Shown: piece after piece, positions 18,699-27,100 of the stretch | Layout of the letters: the number at the start of each line of letters is the position of its first letter | How positions within the stretch are numbered: the first letter of the stretch is position 1 | Assembly (NCBI GenBank): GCA_902778135.1 | Contig: CACYWP010000004.1 | Coordinates: 1-64,000 of the forward strand | DNA: 64,000 bases | Source: an uncultured Coriobacteriaceae bacterium | GTDB taxonomy: Bacteria; Actinomycetota; Coriobacteriia; Coriobacteriales; Atopobiaceae | Reading direction: 5' to 3' | Program-made: the position numbers and the translations under genes | The notes under the pieces: model-generated | The model's input: the letters and a program-made list of their open reading frames with translations, nothing else | Databases searched by the model: none | What the model was told of the DNA's origin: nothing

Positions 18699-18974
18699 CT
18701 ACGCCACCTGGGCCCGCGCGGCCTCCTGAGCCTTGCGCAAGGCGATGGTCATCTGGTCGGCGCATGAGGTGCCGCGATCGCGGCACTGGTTGCCGGCCAG
18801 CAGCTCGACAATCTCGTCGACGGGCTTGCCCTGCACCAGCTTGGCAACAGCCTTGGTGTTGCCGTTGCAGCCTCCGTCAAAGGTGACGTTTTCGATGGTG
18901 TTGCCGTCGTCGGAGACCTCGACGTGAATGCTGCGCGGGCAGACCCGCGACGGAGTGAAGTCGAGCGCGTACAT
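18699..18974 (-). CDS. four-cysteine TSCPD-domain protein (TIGR03905-like)
   Basis: 91 aa. There are four conserved cysteines in the arrangement VCPRSIHVEV, DGGCNGN, GNQCRDRG and TSCADQ. The last resembles the TSCPD motif of a domain also found at the C-terminus of some class II ribonucleotide reductases. The cysteines probably bind metal. The stand-alone protein has no established function. AAGGGGG precedes the ATG at 18974. It is first in an operon with the Tat lipoprotein. Confidence 0.85.
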   Translation of the reverse strand: MYALDFTPSRVCPRSIHVEVSDDGNTIENVTFDGGCNGNTKAVAKLVQGKPVDEIVELLAGNQCRDRGTSCADQMTIALRKAQEAARAQVA

Positions 18975-19005
18975 GATGGTTCCCCCTTGTGTCGTCGTGG
19001 GTACC

Positions 19006-19011
19006 AGTATA
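19006..19011 (-). promoter_or_regulatory. -10 box of the TSCPD-lipoprotein operon
   Basis: TATACT on the minus strand, 31 bp before the ATG at 18974. No clear -35 is seen. Confidence 0.4.
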
Positions 19012-19138
19012 CTCGGCGGACGGGCCGGCCATCGCACAAGCGCAGACAAGCATAGGTTTTCACCAATTGAGTCGCACAAACGCCCGTTTGTCGAAAAGTC
19101 TTGTTTATAACCTCTTCTTATGTTGAAATACTCCGCAC

Positions 19139-19169
19139 CACCCGACTCCTGGACGGCAGGAGTCGGGTG
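19139..19169. repeat. 13-bp perfect hairpin
   Basis: 19139-19151 pairs perfectly with 19157-19169 around a 5-nt loop (GACGG). There is no T-run on either side, so this is not a standard terminator. It lies 26 bp before the larger structured element. Confidence 0.7.
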
Positions 19170-19195
19170 TCAGACGCACTTCGCCTCAGCCCGAT

Positions 19196-19321
19196 GGACG
19201 AAGTTGCGGATATGCGCGATTGTTTCACGACCTGCCGAGTATCGGCGACGTGCCAACTGGGGTTTTATGGCCCAGCTACTCGGGAGGTACCGGAAAACCG
19301 CGCATATCCGCAACTTTGTCC
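19196..19321 (+). ncRNA. candidate structured RNA with 23-bp closing helix
   Basis: A 126-nt element closed by 19196-19218 with 19299-19321 (22 Watson-Crick pairs plus one G-U on the plus strand; A-C if read on the minus strand). Inside, ACCT-CCGAGTA (19230-19241) pairs with TACTCGG-AGGT (19277-19288) around one mismatch. CTGGG/CCCAG (19257-19261 with 19271-19275) forms an apical hairpin. CCGAgtaTCGG (19235-19245) is an alternative small hairpin that would break the second helix. No coding frame is convincing. The element lies between the convergent-facing purB end and the divergent TSCPD operon. A palindromic mobile repeat (MITE-like) is the main alternative. Confidence 0.45.
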
Positions 19322-19324
19322 AAC

Positions 19325-19350
19325 GGCGCAGGCGCGTCGGCGCCTGCGCC
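19325..19350. repeat. GC-rich hairpin next to purB 3' end
   Basis: An 11-bp perfect stem GGCGCAGGCGC/GCGCCTGCGCC with a 4-nt loop, 15 bp beyond the purB stop. There is no T-run; it may stabilise or end the purB message. Confidence 0.5.
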
Positions 19351-19364
19351 TCGAAACCTCGCCC

Positions 19365-20711
19365 CTACTCGAAGCTCAGCTGCTCCAGACGGTCGAACAC
19401 CACGCCGATGCGACCGAGGAAGCTCCACGGGTCAAAGATTGCGTCCAGCTGCTCGGAGGTCAGCGTGCACTCGGGGTCATCTTCCAGGCGTTCGCGCAGC
19501 GTCTTGCCAGCGCGGGCCTGCTGGACGTCCTCCCACACCTCCATCGAGTTGCGCTGGACGATAGCGTAGGCAGCCTCGCGCGTGATGCCCGTGTCAACCA
19601 GCGCCAGCAATACCTTGGACGAGTAGATGAGGCCTCGCGTACGGTTGAGGTTGGCCTCCATGCTGCGCGGATACAGCACGAGCCCGTCGATGATGCGGAT
19701 GAGGCACTGGAACATGTGGTCCAGCGCGATGAAGCTGTCGGCCAAGGCGACGCGCTCGTTGGACGAGTGGCTGATGTCGCGCTCGTGCCACAGGGCGACG
19801 TTGTCGTAGGCCACCTGGGCGTTTGCCTTGACGCAGCGCGCGAGGCCGCAGACCTTCTCCACGGTGATGGGGTTGCGCTTGTGCGGCATGGCGCTGGAGC
19901 CCTTCTGCCCCTTGCGGAACGGCTCCTCCGCCTCCAGGGTGTCGGTCTTCTGGTAGGCGCGCACCTCCTGGGCGATGCGCTCGCAGCTGGCGGCCGTGGT
20001 GGCCAGGACGCTGGCCAGGTAGGCGTGGTGGTCGCGGCTGATGACCTGGGTGGACAGGGGGTCGCTGTCCAGGCCCATATGCTCGCAGACGTAGGCCTCG
20101 ATGAACGGGTCGATGGAGCTGTAGGTGCCCACGGCACCGCTGATGGCACCGACGGCCACCTGGCGACGAGCGTCGCGCAGGCGCTCCAGGTCGCGATAGA
20201 GCTCCCACGCCCAGCTGCCGAACTTCATGCCAAAGGTCATGGGCTCGGCGTGGATGCCATGGGTACGACCCACGCACAGGGTCTCCCGTTCCTCGAAGGC
20301 GCGGCGCTTGCAGATCTCGCCGAGGCGGCGGCAGTCCTCGATGATGATGTCGGTGGCCTGGGTCAGCTGGTAGCACAGGGCCGTGTCGCCCAGGTCGGAG
20401 CTGGTCATGCCGTAGTGGACCCAACGGCTGGGCTTGGGATCGCCCTCGGGAACGTCGGCATCGATGTACTCGCCCATGTTGGTGAGGAAGGCGATGACGT
20501 CGTGGTTGGTGACGGCCTCGATCTCGTCGACCTCCTCCTTCTTGAAGGCAGCGTGGTCGCGAATCCAGGCGGCCTCCTCGCGCGTGATGCCGATCTTGCC
20601 CATCTCGGCGTGGGCTTCGCAGGCAAGCACCTCTATCTCCTGCCAGATGGCGTACTTGTTCTCGAGGGAGAAGATGTGGCCCATCTCGGGACGGGTGTAG
20701 CGGTCGATCAT
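19365..20711 (-). CDS. purB: adenylosuccinate lyase
   Basis: 448 aa of the fumarase/aspartase superfamily. It cleaves SAICAR to AICAR and adenylosuccinate to AMP. Motifs: MTSSDLGDTAL, the GRTHGIHAEPMTFG catalytic segment and the family signature GSSAMPHKRNPI. The start is ATG at 20711 with GAAAGGA upstream, and TAGAAT (minus strand, 20748-20753) is a candidate -10. It follows argH with a gap of about 105 bp on the same strand, but its own promoter is likely. Confidence 0.97.
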   Translation of the reverse strand: MIDRYTRPEMGHIFSLENKYAIWQEIEVLACEAHAEMGKIGITREEAAWIRDHAAFKKEEVDEIEAVTNHDVIAFLTNMGEYIDADVPEGDPKPSRWVHYGMTSSDLGDTALCYQLTQATDIIIEDCRRLGEICKRRAFEERETLCVGRTHGIHAEPMTFGMKFGSWAWELYRDLERLRDARRQVAVGAISGAVGTYSSIDPFIEAYVCEHMGLDSDPLSTQVISRDHHAYLASVLATTAASCERIAQEVRAYQKTDTLEAEEPFRKGQKGSSAMPHKRNPITVEKVCGLARCVKANAQVAYDNVALWHERDISHSSNERVALADSFIALDHMFQCLIRIIDGLVLYPRSMEANLNRTRGLIYSSKVLLALVDTGITREAAYAIVQRNSMEVWEDVQQARAGKTLRERLEDDPECTLTSEQLDAIFDPWSFLGRIGVVFDRLEQLSFE

Positions 20712-20817
20712 GGCGGTCCTTTCGCGCGACGGTGCGTACCGGGAATGATTCTAGCTGGTCGCTATGGTGGGAGTGTGCCGGAGGGCTACAAAGGCGCAGG
20801 ACCCGCCACGCGCGCCT

Positions 20818-22239
20818 CTACTCGATGACGCCGCCCTTGTCGCGGATGGCCTTCACCACGCGACGGTCGCGCTTCAGCTGCTGGCTGGCCTCGCGCAGCT
20901 GCTGGCGCACCGCGTCGTGGCCCGTCCCGCCATAGGTCGTACGGGCGCGCGCGATGGCCTCGGGGTCCAGCTCGCCGACGATGTCCTCGCGGAAGATCGG
21001 CGACGCCTTCTTGAACTCCTCCAGCGTCAGGTCCTCCAGTCCGCACTTGTGCTTCTCGCAGTACAGCACCAGCTCGCCGACGATCTCGTGGGCCTTGCGG
21101 AACGGCACGCCACGCTTGGCCAGGTAGTCGGCCACGTCCGTTGCCGCGGTAAAGCCCAACCCCGCCTCCTTCAGCATGATGTCGCGATGCACGGTCCACG
21201 TGTCGATCATGCCCTCCATGCAGATCATCGAGTCGCGCAGGGTGTCAAATGCGTCGATGGCACCCTCCTTGCATTCCTGCAGGTCCTTGTTGTAGGCCAA
21301 CGGCAGTGACTTCATGGTCACCATCAGCCCCACCAGGTCGCCCACGACGCGGCCGGTCTTGCCGCGCGTCAGCTCGGCGAAGTCGGGGTTCTTCTTCTGC
21401 GGCATGATGGACGAGCCCGTGGCGTAGCTGTCCGAAAGCGTGATGAATCCGAACTCGGTCGTGGACCACAGCACGATCTCCTCGCACAGGCGCGAGAGGT
21501 GCATCATGCTCATGCTGCAGGCATACTCCAGATCCAGCAGGTAGTCGCGGTCACTGACGGCGTCCAGCGAGTTGGGCGAGGGATGGTCGAACCCCAGCAG
21601 CTCGGTGGTATAGAAGCGGTCCAGCGGATAGGTGGTGCCCGCCAGCGCCGCGGACCCCAGCGGGTTGACGTCGGCGGCCTGGTATGCGTCGTGCAAGCGC
21701 TTGAAGTCGCGCGTGAACATCCAGAAGTACGCCAGCAGGTGGTGCGAGAACAGGATGGGCTGGGCGTGCTGCAGGTGGGTGTAGCCGGGCATGACGACGC
21801 CGAAGTACTTGCGTGCCGCCCGCGCGATGACCTTGCGCAGGGAGTAGTTCTCGGCCATCAGCGTCAGCAGCATGCTCTTGGCATGCAGGCGGATGTCGGT
21901 GGCCACCTGGTCGTTGCGCGAGCGCCCCGTGTGCAGGCGCTGGCCGGCGGCACCGATGTCGTCGATCAGCTCGCTCTCCACGGCCATGTGGATGTCCTCG
22001 TCGTTGATGTCGTACTTGAAGCGCCCTTGGTCGATCTGGTGCTCGATCTCCAGCAGGCCGACCTCGATGTGCTCGAAGTCGCTCTGGCTGATGACGCCCT
22101 GACGCGCCAGCATCCGGGCATGCGCAATCGATCCGGCGATGTCCTGGCGGTACATCTTCTTGTCCACCTCGAGCGACGCGCCGAACCGCTGCGTGAACTC
22201 GCTGACGCTCTGCTCGAACCTGCCGGACCACAGTGCCAT
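20818..22239 (-). CDS. argH: argininosuccinate lyase
   Basis: 473 aa. It catalyses the last step of arginine synthesis, argininosuccinate to arginine plus fumarate. The start MALWSGRFEQSVSEF is characteristic. Other motifs are HTGRSRNDQVATDIRL, the PGYTHLQHAQP catalytic histidine and the GSSIMPQKKNPD signature. The ATG at 22239 follows AGGAGAGA. argG lies 93 bp upstream on the same strand, separated by a strong hairpin. The pair is probably one transcript controlled by the leader upstream of argG. Confidence 0.97.
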   Translation of the reverse strand: MALWSGRFEQSVSEFTQRFGASLEVDKKMYRQDIAGSIAHARMLARQGVISQSDFEHIEVGLLEIEHQIDQGRFKYDINDEDIHMAVESELIDDIGAAGQRLHTGRSRNDQVATDIRLHAKSMLLTLMAENYSLRKVIARAARKYFGVVMPGYTHLQHAQPILFSHHLLAYFWMFTRDFKRLHDAYQAADVNPLGSAALAGTTYPLDRFYTTELLGFDHPSPNSLDAVSDRDYLLDLEYACSMSMMHLSRLCEEIVLWSTTEFGFITLSDSYATGSSIMPQKKNPDFAELTRGKTGRVVGDLVGLMVTMKSLPLAYNKDLQECKEGAIDAFDTLRDSMICMEGMIDTWTVHRDIMLKEAGLGFTAATDVADYLAKRGVPFRKAHEIVGELVLYCEKHKCGLEDLTLEEFKKASPIFREDIVGELDPEAIARARTTYGGTGHDAVRQQLREASQQLKRDRRVVKAIRDKGGVIE

Positions 22240-22268
22240 GGATCTCTCCTTATACGTTCCTATCAGAA

Positions 22269-22303
22269 GGTGAGCCAAAAGGGTTCGCCCCCTTTGGCTC
22301 ACC
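22269..22303 (-). other. intercistronic hairpin between argG and argH
   Basis: GGTGAGCC at each end and AAAGGG/CCCTTT inside form a stem of about 14-15 bp with a short loop. No U-run follows on the minus strand. mRNA stabilisation or partial termination are the likely roles. Confidence 0.5.
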
Positions 22304-22332
22304 TGATTCTACCGTTAGACGCCCGCGACGGC

Positions 22333-23580
22333 CTAGAACTGGTCGAAGTCGTGGCCCTCGTTGGCGCGGTGCGAGCCGGGGCCCTGCACCTGCGACCACG
22401 TCTTGCTCTGCAGGCTATGGATGTCGATGAAGCCCTTGGAGGCGGTGCGGTCGAACGTGTCGCCCTCGCTGTAGGTGGCCAGGCCGTACTGGTAGATGGC
22501 ATAGTCGCTCTTGCGGCCCACGACGGTCAGGCTGCCCTTGTACAGCTTGAAGCGCACGTCACCGGTCACGAACTCCTGCGTGGAGGCGATGAACGCGTCC
22601 AGGGCCTTCTTCAGCTGGGAGAACCACAGGCCGTCGTAGATGAGCGTGGACCAGGTCTGGTCGATCTGATGCTTGTAGTGCTGGGTGTCGTGGTCCAGGA
22701 CCAGCGACTCCAGGGCCTGGTGGCACTTGATGATGGCCAGCGACGCGGGGCACTCGTAGCACTCGTGGCTCTTGATGCCGATGACGCGGTTCTCGATCAT
22801 GTCGATGCGGCCGAAGCCGTGGGCGCCCACCATCTCGTTGAGCTTGATGATCAGCGGCAGCAGCTTCATCTTCTCGCCGTTGATGGCGGTGGGGATGCCA
22901 TGCTCGAAGGAAAGAACGACGTATTCGGGGGTGTCGGGTGCCTCGGTGGGATCGACGGTCATCGTCCAGATGTCCGCGGGCGGCTCGTTCCACGGATCCT
23001 CCAGGACGCCGCACTCGATGGCGCGGCCCCACAGGTTGTCATCGATGGAGTAGGGCTTGGCGGCGGTGGTGGGCACCGGCACGTCATGCTCCTCGGCCCA
23101 TTCCATCTCCTGCTCGCGGGTCAGCAGGTCCCACTCGCGCACCGGCGCGATGATCTTGAGGTCGGGGTCCAGCGCATGGATGCAGGTCTCGAAGCGCACC
23201 TGGTCGTTGCCCTTGCCCGTGCAGCCGTGGGCGATGTAGTGGGCGCCGTGCTTGTGGGCGTAGTCCACCAGGTACTTGGCCAGCATCGGGCGGGAGAGGG
23301 CGGAGAGCAGCGGGTAGGTGTCCTCGTAGAGGGCGTTGGCGGCGATGGCCTTGGTCAGCACGCGGCTGGCGTAGGACTTGCGCAAGTCCACGGCGTCAGA
23401 GTAGATGGCACCCATGTTGTAGGCCTTCTGCTTGACCCACTCCAGGTCGGACTCGTCCTGGCCGACGTTGCCGCAGATGGCGATGACGTCGAGGTTCTTC
23501 TCGATCTGCAGCCACTTGACCATGACCGACGTGTCCAGGCCGCCGGAGTACGCGAGGACGACTTTCTCTTTCTCTGCCAT
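22333..23580 (-). CDS. argG: argininosuccinate synthase
   Basis: 415 aa. It condenses citrulline and aspartate using ATP. The PP-loop motif AYSGGLDTSV is at residues 9-18, with the AHGCTGKGNDQVRFE substrate loop and the SIDDNLWGRAIE motif. The ATG at 23580 is preferred to an in-frame ATG 9 bp upstream, because AAGGG overlaps that codon but is well placed for 23580. Upstream lie a 128-nt untranslated stretch, an intrinsic terminator and an Arg-rich leader peptide, which together suggest arginine-dependent attenuation of argGH. Confidence 0.97.
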   Translation of the reverse strand: MAEKEKVVLAYSGGLDTSVMVKWLQIEKNLDVIAICGNVGQDESDLEWVKQKAYNMGAIYSDAVDLRKSYASRVLTKAIAANALYEDTYPLLSALSRPMLAKYLVDYAHKHGAHYIAHGCTGKGNDQVRFETCIHALDPDLKIIAPVREWDLLTREQEMEWAEEHDVPVPTTAAKPYSIDDNLWGRAIECGVLEDPWNEPPADIWTMTVDPTEAPDTPEYVVLSFEHGIPTAINGEKMKLLPLIIKLNEMVGAHGFGRIDMIENRVIGIKSHECYECPASLAIIKCHQALESLVLDHDTQHYKHQIDQTWSTLIYDGLWFSQLKKALDAFIASTQEFVTGDVRFKLYKGSLTVVGRKSDYAIYQYGLATYSEGDTFDRTASKGFIDIHSLQSKTWSQVQGPGSHRANEGHDFDQF

Positions 23581-23707
23581 GTTGCTCATCCCTTCTGCGC
23601 GGATTGCCCGCTCTGTCTGACGTTCGTCGATTCGTATCGAATGGTGCCGTTAGTGCCTCTGTGTTGCATACGCGCTGGTAGCGCCCATGCCGCAACGCAT
23701 GGGCAAG

Positions 23708-23729
23708 AAAAAACCCGGCGACGCCGGGT
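23708..23729 (-). terminator. attenuator terminator in the argG leader
   Basis: On the minus strand an 8-bp stem ACCCGGCG/CGCCGGGT with a 1-nt apex is followed by TTTTT. It lies 128 bp before the argG ATG and about 62 bp after the leader-peptide stop. GUGUUGUUC (23780-23788), directly after that stop codon, can pair with GAACAGCAC (23728-23736), which overlaps the 5' edge of the terminator stem and so forms a candidate antiterminator. Confidence 0.8.
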
Positions 23730-23791
23730 GCTGTTCCGTCCGTATGTGCATCGAGGAGGTTGCTCGCTCCTTGGACCCAGAACAACACGCG

Positions 23792-23860
23792 CTAGCGTCG
23801 CGGCGTGGTACGTCGGTTCTGGCGTCGGAGGGAACCCTGCTTGGCGGTGGTGTGCTGCAT
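23792..23860 (-). CDS. argG leader peptide, Arg-rich (attenuator)
   Basis: 22 aa: MQHTTAKQGS, then LRRQNRRTTPRR. Six of the last eleven residues are Arg, in three Arg-Arg pairs, and each pair begins with a CGA codon (CGA-CGC, CGA-CGT, CGA-CGC). The ATG at 23860 has an unusually strong GAAGGAGGG site. The stop lies 62 bp before an intrinsic terminator that precedes argG. This is the classic layout of ribosome-mediated attenuation. When charged tRNA-Arg is scarce, the ribosome stalls on Arg codons and leaves the antiterminator segment after the stop codon free. When arginine is plentiful, the ribosome reaches the stop, masks that segment and the terminator forms. The regulatory role is inferred. 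Confidence 0.75.
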   Translation of the reverse strand: MQHTTAKQGSLRRQNRRTTPRR

Positions 23861-23931
23861 GTCGTTGCCCTCCTTCGTTCGTGTCCATGCGGCATGGCCG
23901 CGTGCGATTACGAGGGTTACCCTACCCTACC

Positions 23932-24001
23932 TATGCAAATCGATGCAACAAAGCCGCACGTATTGAAGCGTGTTGGAAACATACGCCATAGGATATGCAA
24001 A
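23932..24001 (-). promoter_or_regulatory. argG promoter region with two TTTGCATA half-sites
   Basis: TTTGCATA occurs on the minus strand at 23932-23939 and 23994-24001, and TTGCATC at 23942-23948. TTGCATA-like half-sites are reported for actinobacterial ArgR, so an ArgR operator is possible. The spacing is not a clean palindrome. The -35/-10 cannot be assigned with confidence. Confidence 0.25.
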
Positions 24002-24061
24002 GGCACGAGCGTCGACGCCAGAGGGACGTAGGGGTCAGGCCACGAAGCCTGCACACAAAGA

Positions 24062-24117
24062 CACCCACAGCCCGGGCGATGCGGCGCCAATAACCGCCCG
24101 TCCCGAACTGTGGGTAT
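24062..24117 (-). terminator. possible terminator of the vWA surface gene
   Basis: A long imperfect hairpin has ACCCACAG/CTGTGGGT as outer arms and complementary G/C-rich inner arms. On the minus strand it is followed by a weakly T-rich run (GTGTCTTTGTG). It lies 21 bp after the surface-protein stop. Confidence 0.35.
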
Positions 24118-24137
24118 CGAATACCGTCAGAGGGCCC

Positions 24138-27100
24138 TTACGCCACCTGCCTCCTTGCCCGCAGCGCCAGGCTCAGCCCCGCGATTGCCATGACCATGCC
24201 ACCGAACAGGTAGAACACCGCAGTTCCCATCCCGCCCGAGTTGGGCAGCGGCACGCCCGGCTCGTTGGTTATCGTCAGCAGCGCCAGGTTGTTCCCACTT
24301 GCCTTGACGAATTTCAGCGAATCGTCTTCGGTCACCATCTGCATCACGCGATCGGTGATCGTGAACTCGATGCGATCCAGCTGGCACACGTATCCAGCCG
24401 GCACGTACACCTCGTACAGCCGATAGGTCCCATCCGGCAGGCCGGCGAGCGTCTGCACGCCACCAGTGGTCTCGAAGGCGCTCTCGTAGGTCTTGGTCTC
24501 GCCGTCGACCACCTTCGTAACGGTGCCAAGACCGTCAACCTCTGTCAGTGGCGCCTCGCCGTCATCGCCAACGGACACCAAGCGGAACACCGCGCCTTCA
24601 AGCCCATTGCCGCTCTCGTCGACCTTCTGGATGGTGATGTCGGCGAGATGGTACCGGTTGGTAAAGACCGCGTAGTTGTGGTGGTTCGGAACGATGGTGC
24701 CCTCGATCTTCTGGTTGCGCAAATCGATGCTCGGATCGTCTACCTCAAGGTCATCAGCAGGGTCGATGGAGTAGTCGATGTCAATCAGCTCGTACCCCGT
24801 CTTGTTGCCCTCGGTGATGGTGTAGGTCGTACCCGCCGGGACGTTTGCGATGCTCAGGCGCTCGGTCTGGGAGATCCACAGCTCCGCCGTAGCGGTCTTG
24901 TTGCCATTTGACGAGGTGCTCTGGTTGCCCCACAGGTGCAGCGTCGTTTGCTCGCCGTCAACCAGATACGTGATGGTCTGCTCGCTGGCATCGTCGACGT
25001 CATAGGTGCCCACAACCTCATAGACATTGCCTGCCTCGTCCTTGAGCGTATAGGTTTCGCCGTTATAACTCACCTGGTAGTAGTTGAAGTCCGCGTCATG
25101 GTAGAAGAGGTCGTTGATGGCGTACCAGGGGATGTGCGTGCCATCGAACGGAGCGTCGGCGTTGTTCAGGACGACCGTGTACTTGAACTTCGTCCTGTTG
25201 GATTCCATCCGCTGTCCGTCCTCGTCGACGACCACCTTCTCCAGATGGATGTAGCCGCGCAGCGTGTTCTCCACCTTGAGTGAGGACAGCCCCGTCGTGG
25301 TGGTGGTCATGTCGGAGATGCTGATGCTGTTGTCGCTCTGCGTGAAGATGACGTTCTGCATCTTGCCGTCCACCAGCATGGGATGGAAGACGTCCGCCTC
25401 GAAGTCGAACTCGTAGGACAGGCCACGCTCCTTTATCGTGTAGTCATGCCCGTTTTCCAGCAGGTAGTAGGTCTTGGTGATGGTTTCTCCGTCTTCCTCG
25501 TAGCTGTAGGTGCCAGACGGATAAGCGCTCTTGTCCATCTCCAGCGCATCCATCCGCTCCTCGCTGAGCATCAGGCCGGTGGAAATCGCGAAGTCCTTCT
25601 TCCATGTGGTGCCAATCTGGTAGGTCTGTTTGTTGTACTCGATGTCCCGTACGCTGTCTGCCTCCCAGACATACTCGTTGAGCGTCGAGTCCCAACCCAG
25701 GTTCACCGTGGTGTACGGGGTCGTATTGGTGCCCTGGAAGATGTCGAACCCCAGCGTGTAGTGCTCACCGCTAGCCGGATACAGCAGCTGTGCCAGGATG
25801 CTCGGGTTCATGTCGATGTTCCACTGCTTTTCGATGGCATAGTCAGTGTCGACCAGGTCCATCGGCTTCTGCTTTTCAAGATTCACCGGCTCCTGCGGAT
25901 CTGTCGTAATCGTTGTGTCGCCCGTCAGTTCGTTTGTCTGCGTGTTGACGATGGAGTAGTTCAGCTTCTGATGCGTGTTGGTCAGAACGCTGTACACATC
26001 CTGGTTCGCATACCGCACGATCGAGGAGTGCGCTTCGACGCCTCCGGTGTAGTATCCGTACGTCTGGTCGCCGACGGTCACCTCATAGTAGTTGTCAGGA
26101 TTGCTCTCGACGCTGCTGTCCCACGTGTATCCCTCGAGGTGGTTGTTGAGGCCCGCGACGTAGTCGTACGCGGCCTGGTTCGGCCACACGATGAGATCCA
26201 TCTTGTAGGTGCATTCGGGCAGCAGTATGCCGATTGCCGACAGGTCCCACGTCAGCTCCCGACCGTTGAGGTCCGCGAGCGCCATCTTGTATTCCGCCCC
26301 TCCCACCGAAACGGAATAGTACGGCTTGTTGTCCATGCCAACCTTGCTGGCCCCGGCGTCGTAGTCGACCCCGTCGATATGGAAGGTGACCGTCGGGTTG
26401 GTGTCGCTGCCGCTCGCGGTGACATAGTACAGCTCGGTGCCGTTTTTGTCGGTGACAGAATAGCGGTAGCCGCCTGCATTGCCCGCATGAATCGTCGTCG
26501 TCATGGCGTCGGCAGACTGCAGGCCGTCCTCGAGGACCACCTGGCCATGGCCGGTGGTGCTCATGATGTCGGCAAAGATGTTCTCGAATGCCGCGGCCAG
26601 ATTCTCGGGCGTGTCGGCGTTGGTGAAGTACTTCTTAACGATCTCGGTGTCTTCCGTCGTCGCTTCGTTCTCGTACGCCTTGTCGACGCCGGTATAGGCA
26701 AAGTTCATCAGGCGACGCAGGTACTTCGTCTGGGCCTCGCCGGGATTGAAGGTGAAGATGCCGTAGAACTTGTAGCCAGCGTCGACGATCTCCTTGGCCC
26801 GGTCGAGGGAGTTCTTGCCGTCGTCGCTGTTAGGTGGCGTCCCGTACCATCCAGTCGCCTGCCTGTCTTCGGTCAATGCGAACTCGAAGCCGCCACGCTC
26901 GGAATTGTAATGATACGCGTCCCCAGATTCCCCGGCCACCGCAGTGGGCTCGCCATCCGTCAGGAAGATGACGTACAGGTCCTCATTCGGCTGGTCTTCC
27001 TTCTTCTGGTCGGCGATCTCCTTGGCATACATCAAGGCGTCTTCCCAGTTGGTGCCAGAGGGGCAGTGGGTCTGGTTGATGGCGGTCATCAGGTCCGTAT

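Noticed and set aside
19096..19118. Complete sigma-70 promoter driving the structured RNA
   Set aside because: TATAAC at 19106-19111 is a plausible -10, but the nearest TTGTCG is only 12 bp away, too short a spacer.
21499..23991. 830-codon plus-strand frame opposite argG/argH and the leader
   Set aside because: Shadow of argGH on the opposite strand; His/Asp/Val-rich composition typical of reversed GC-rich genes.
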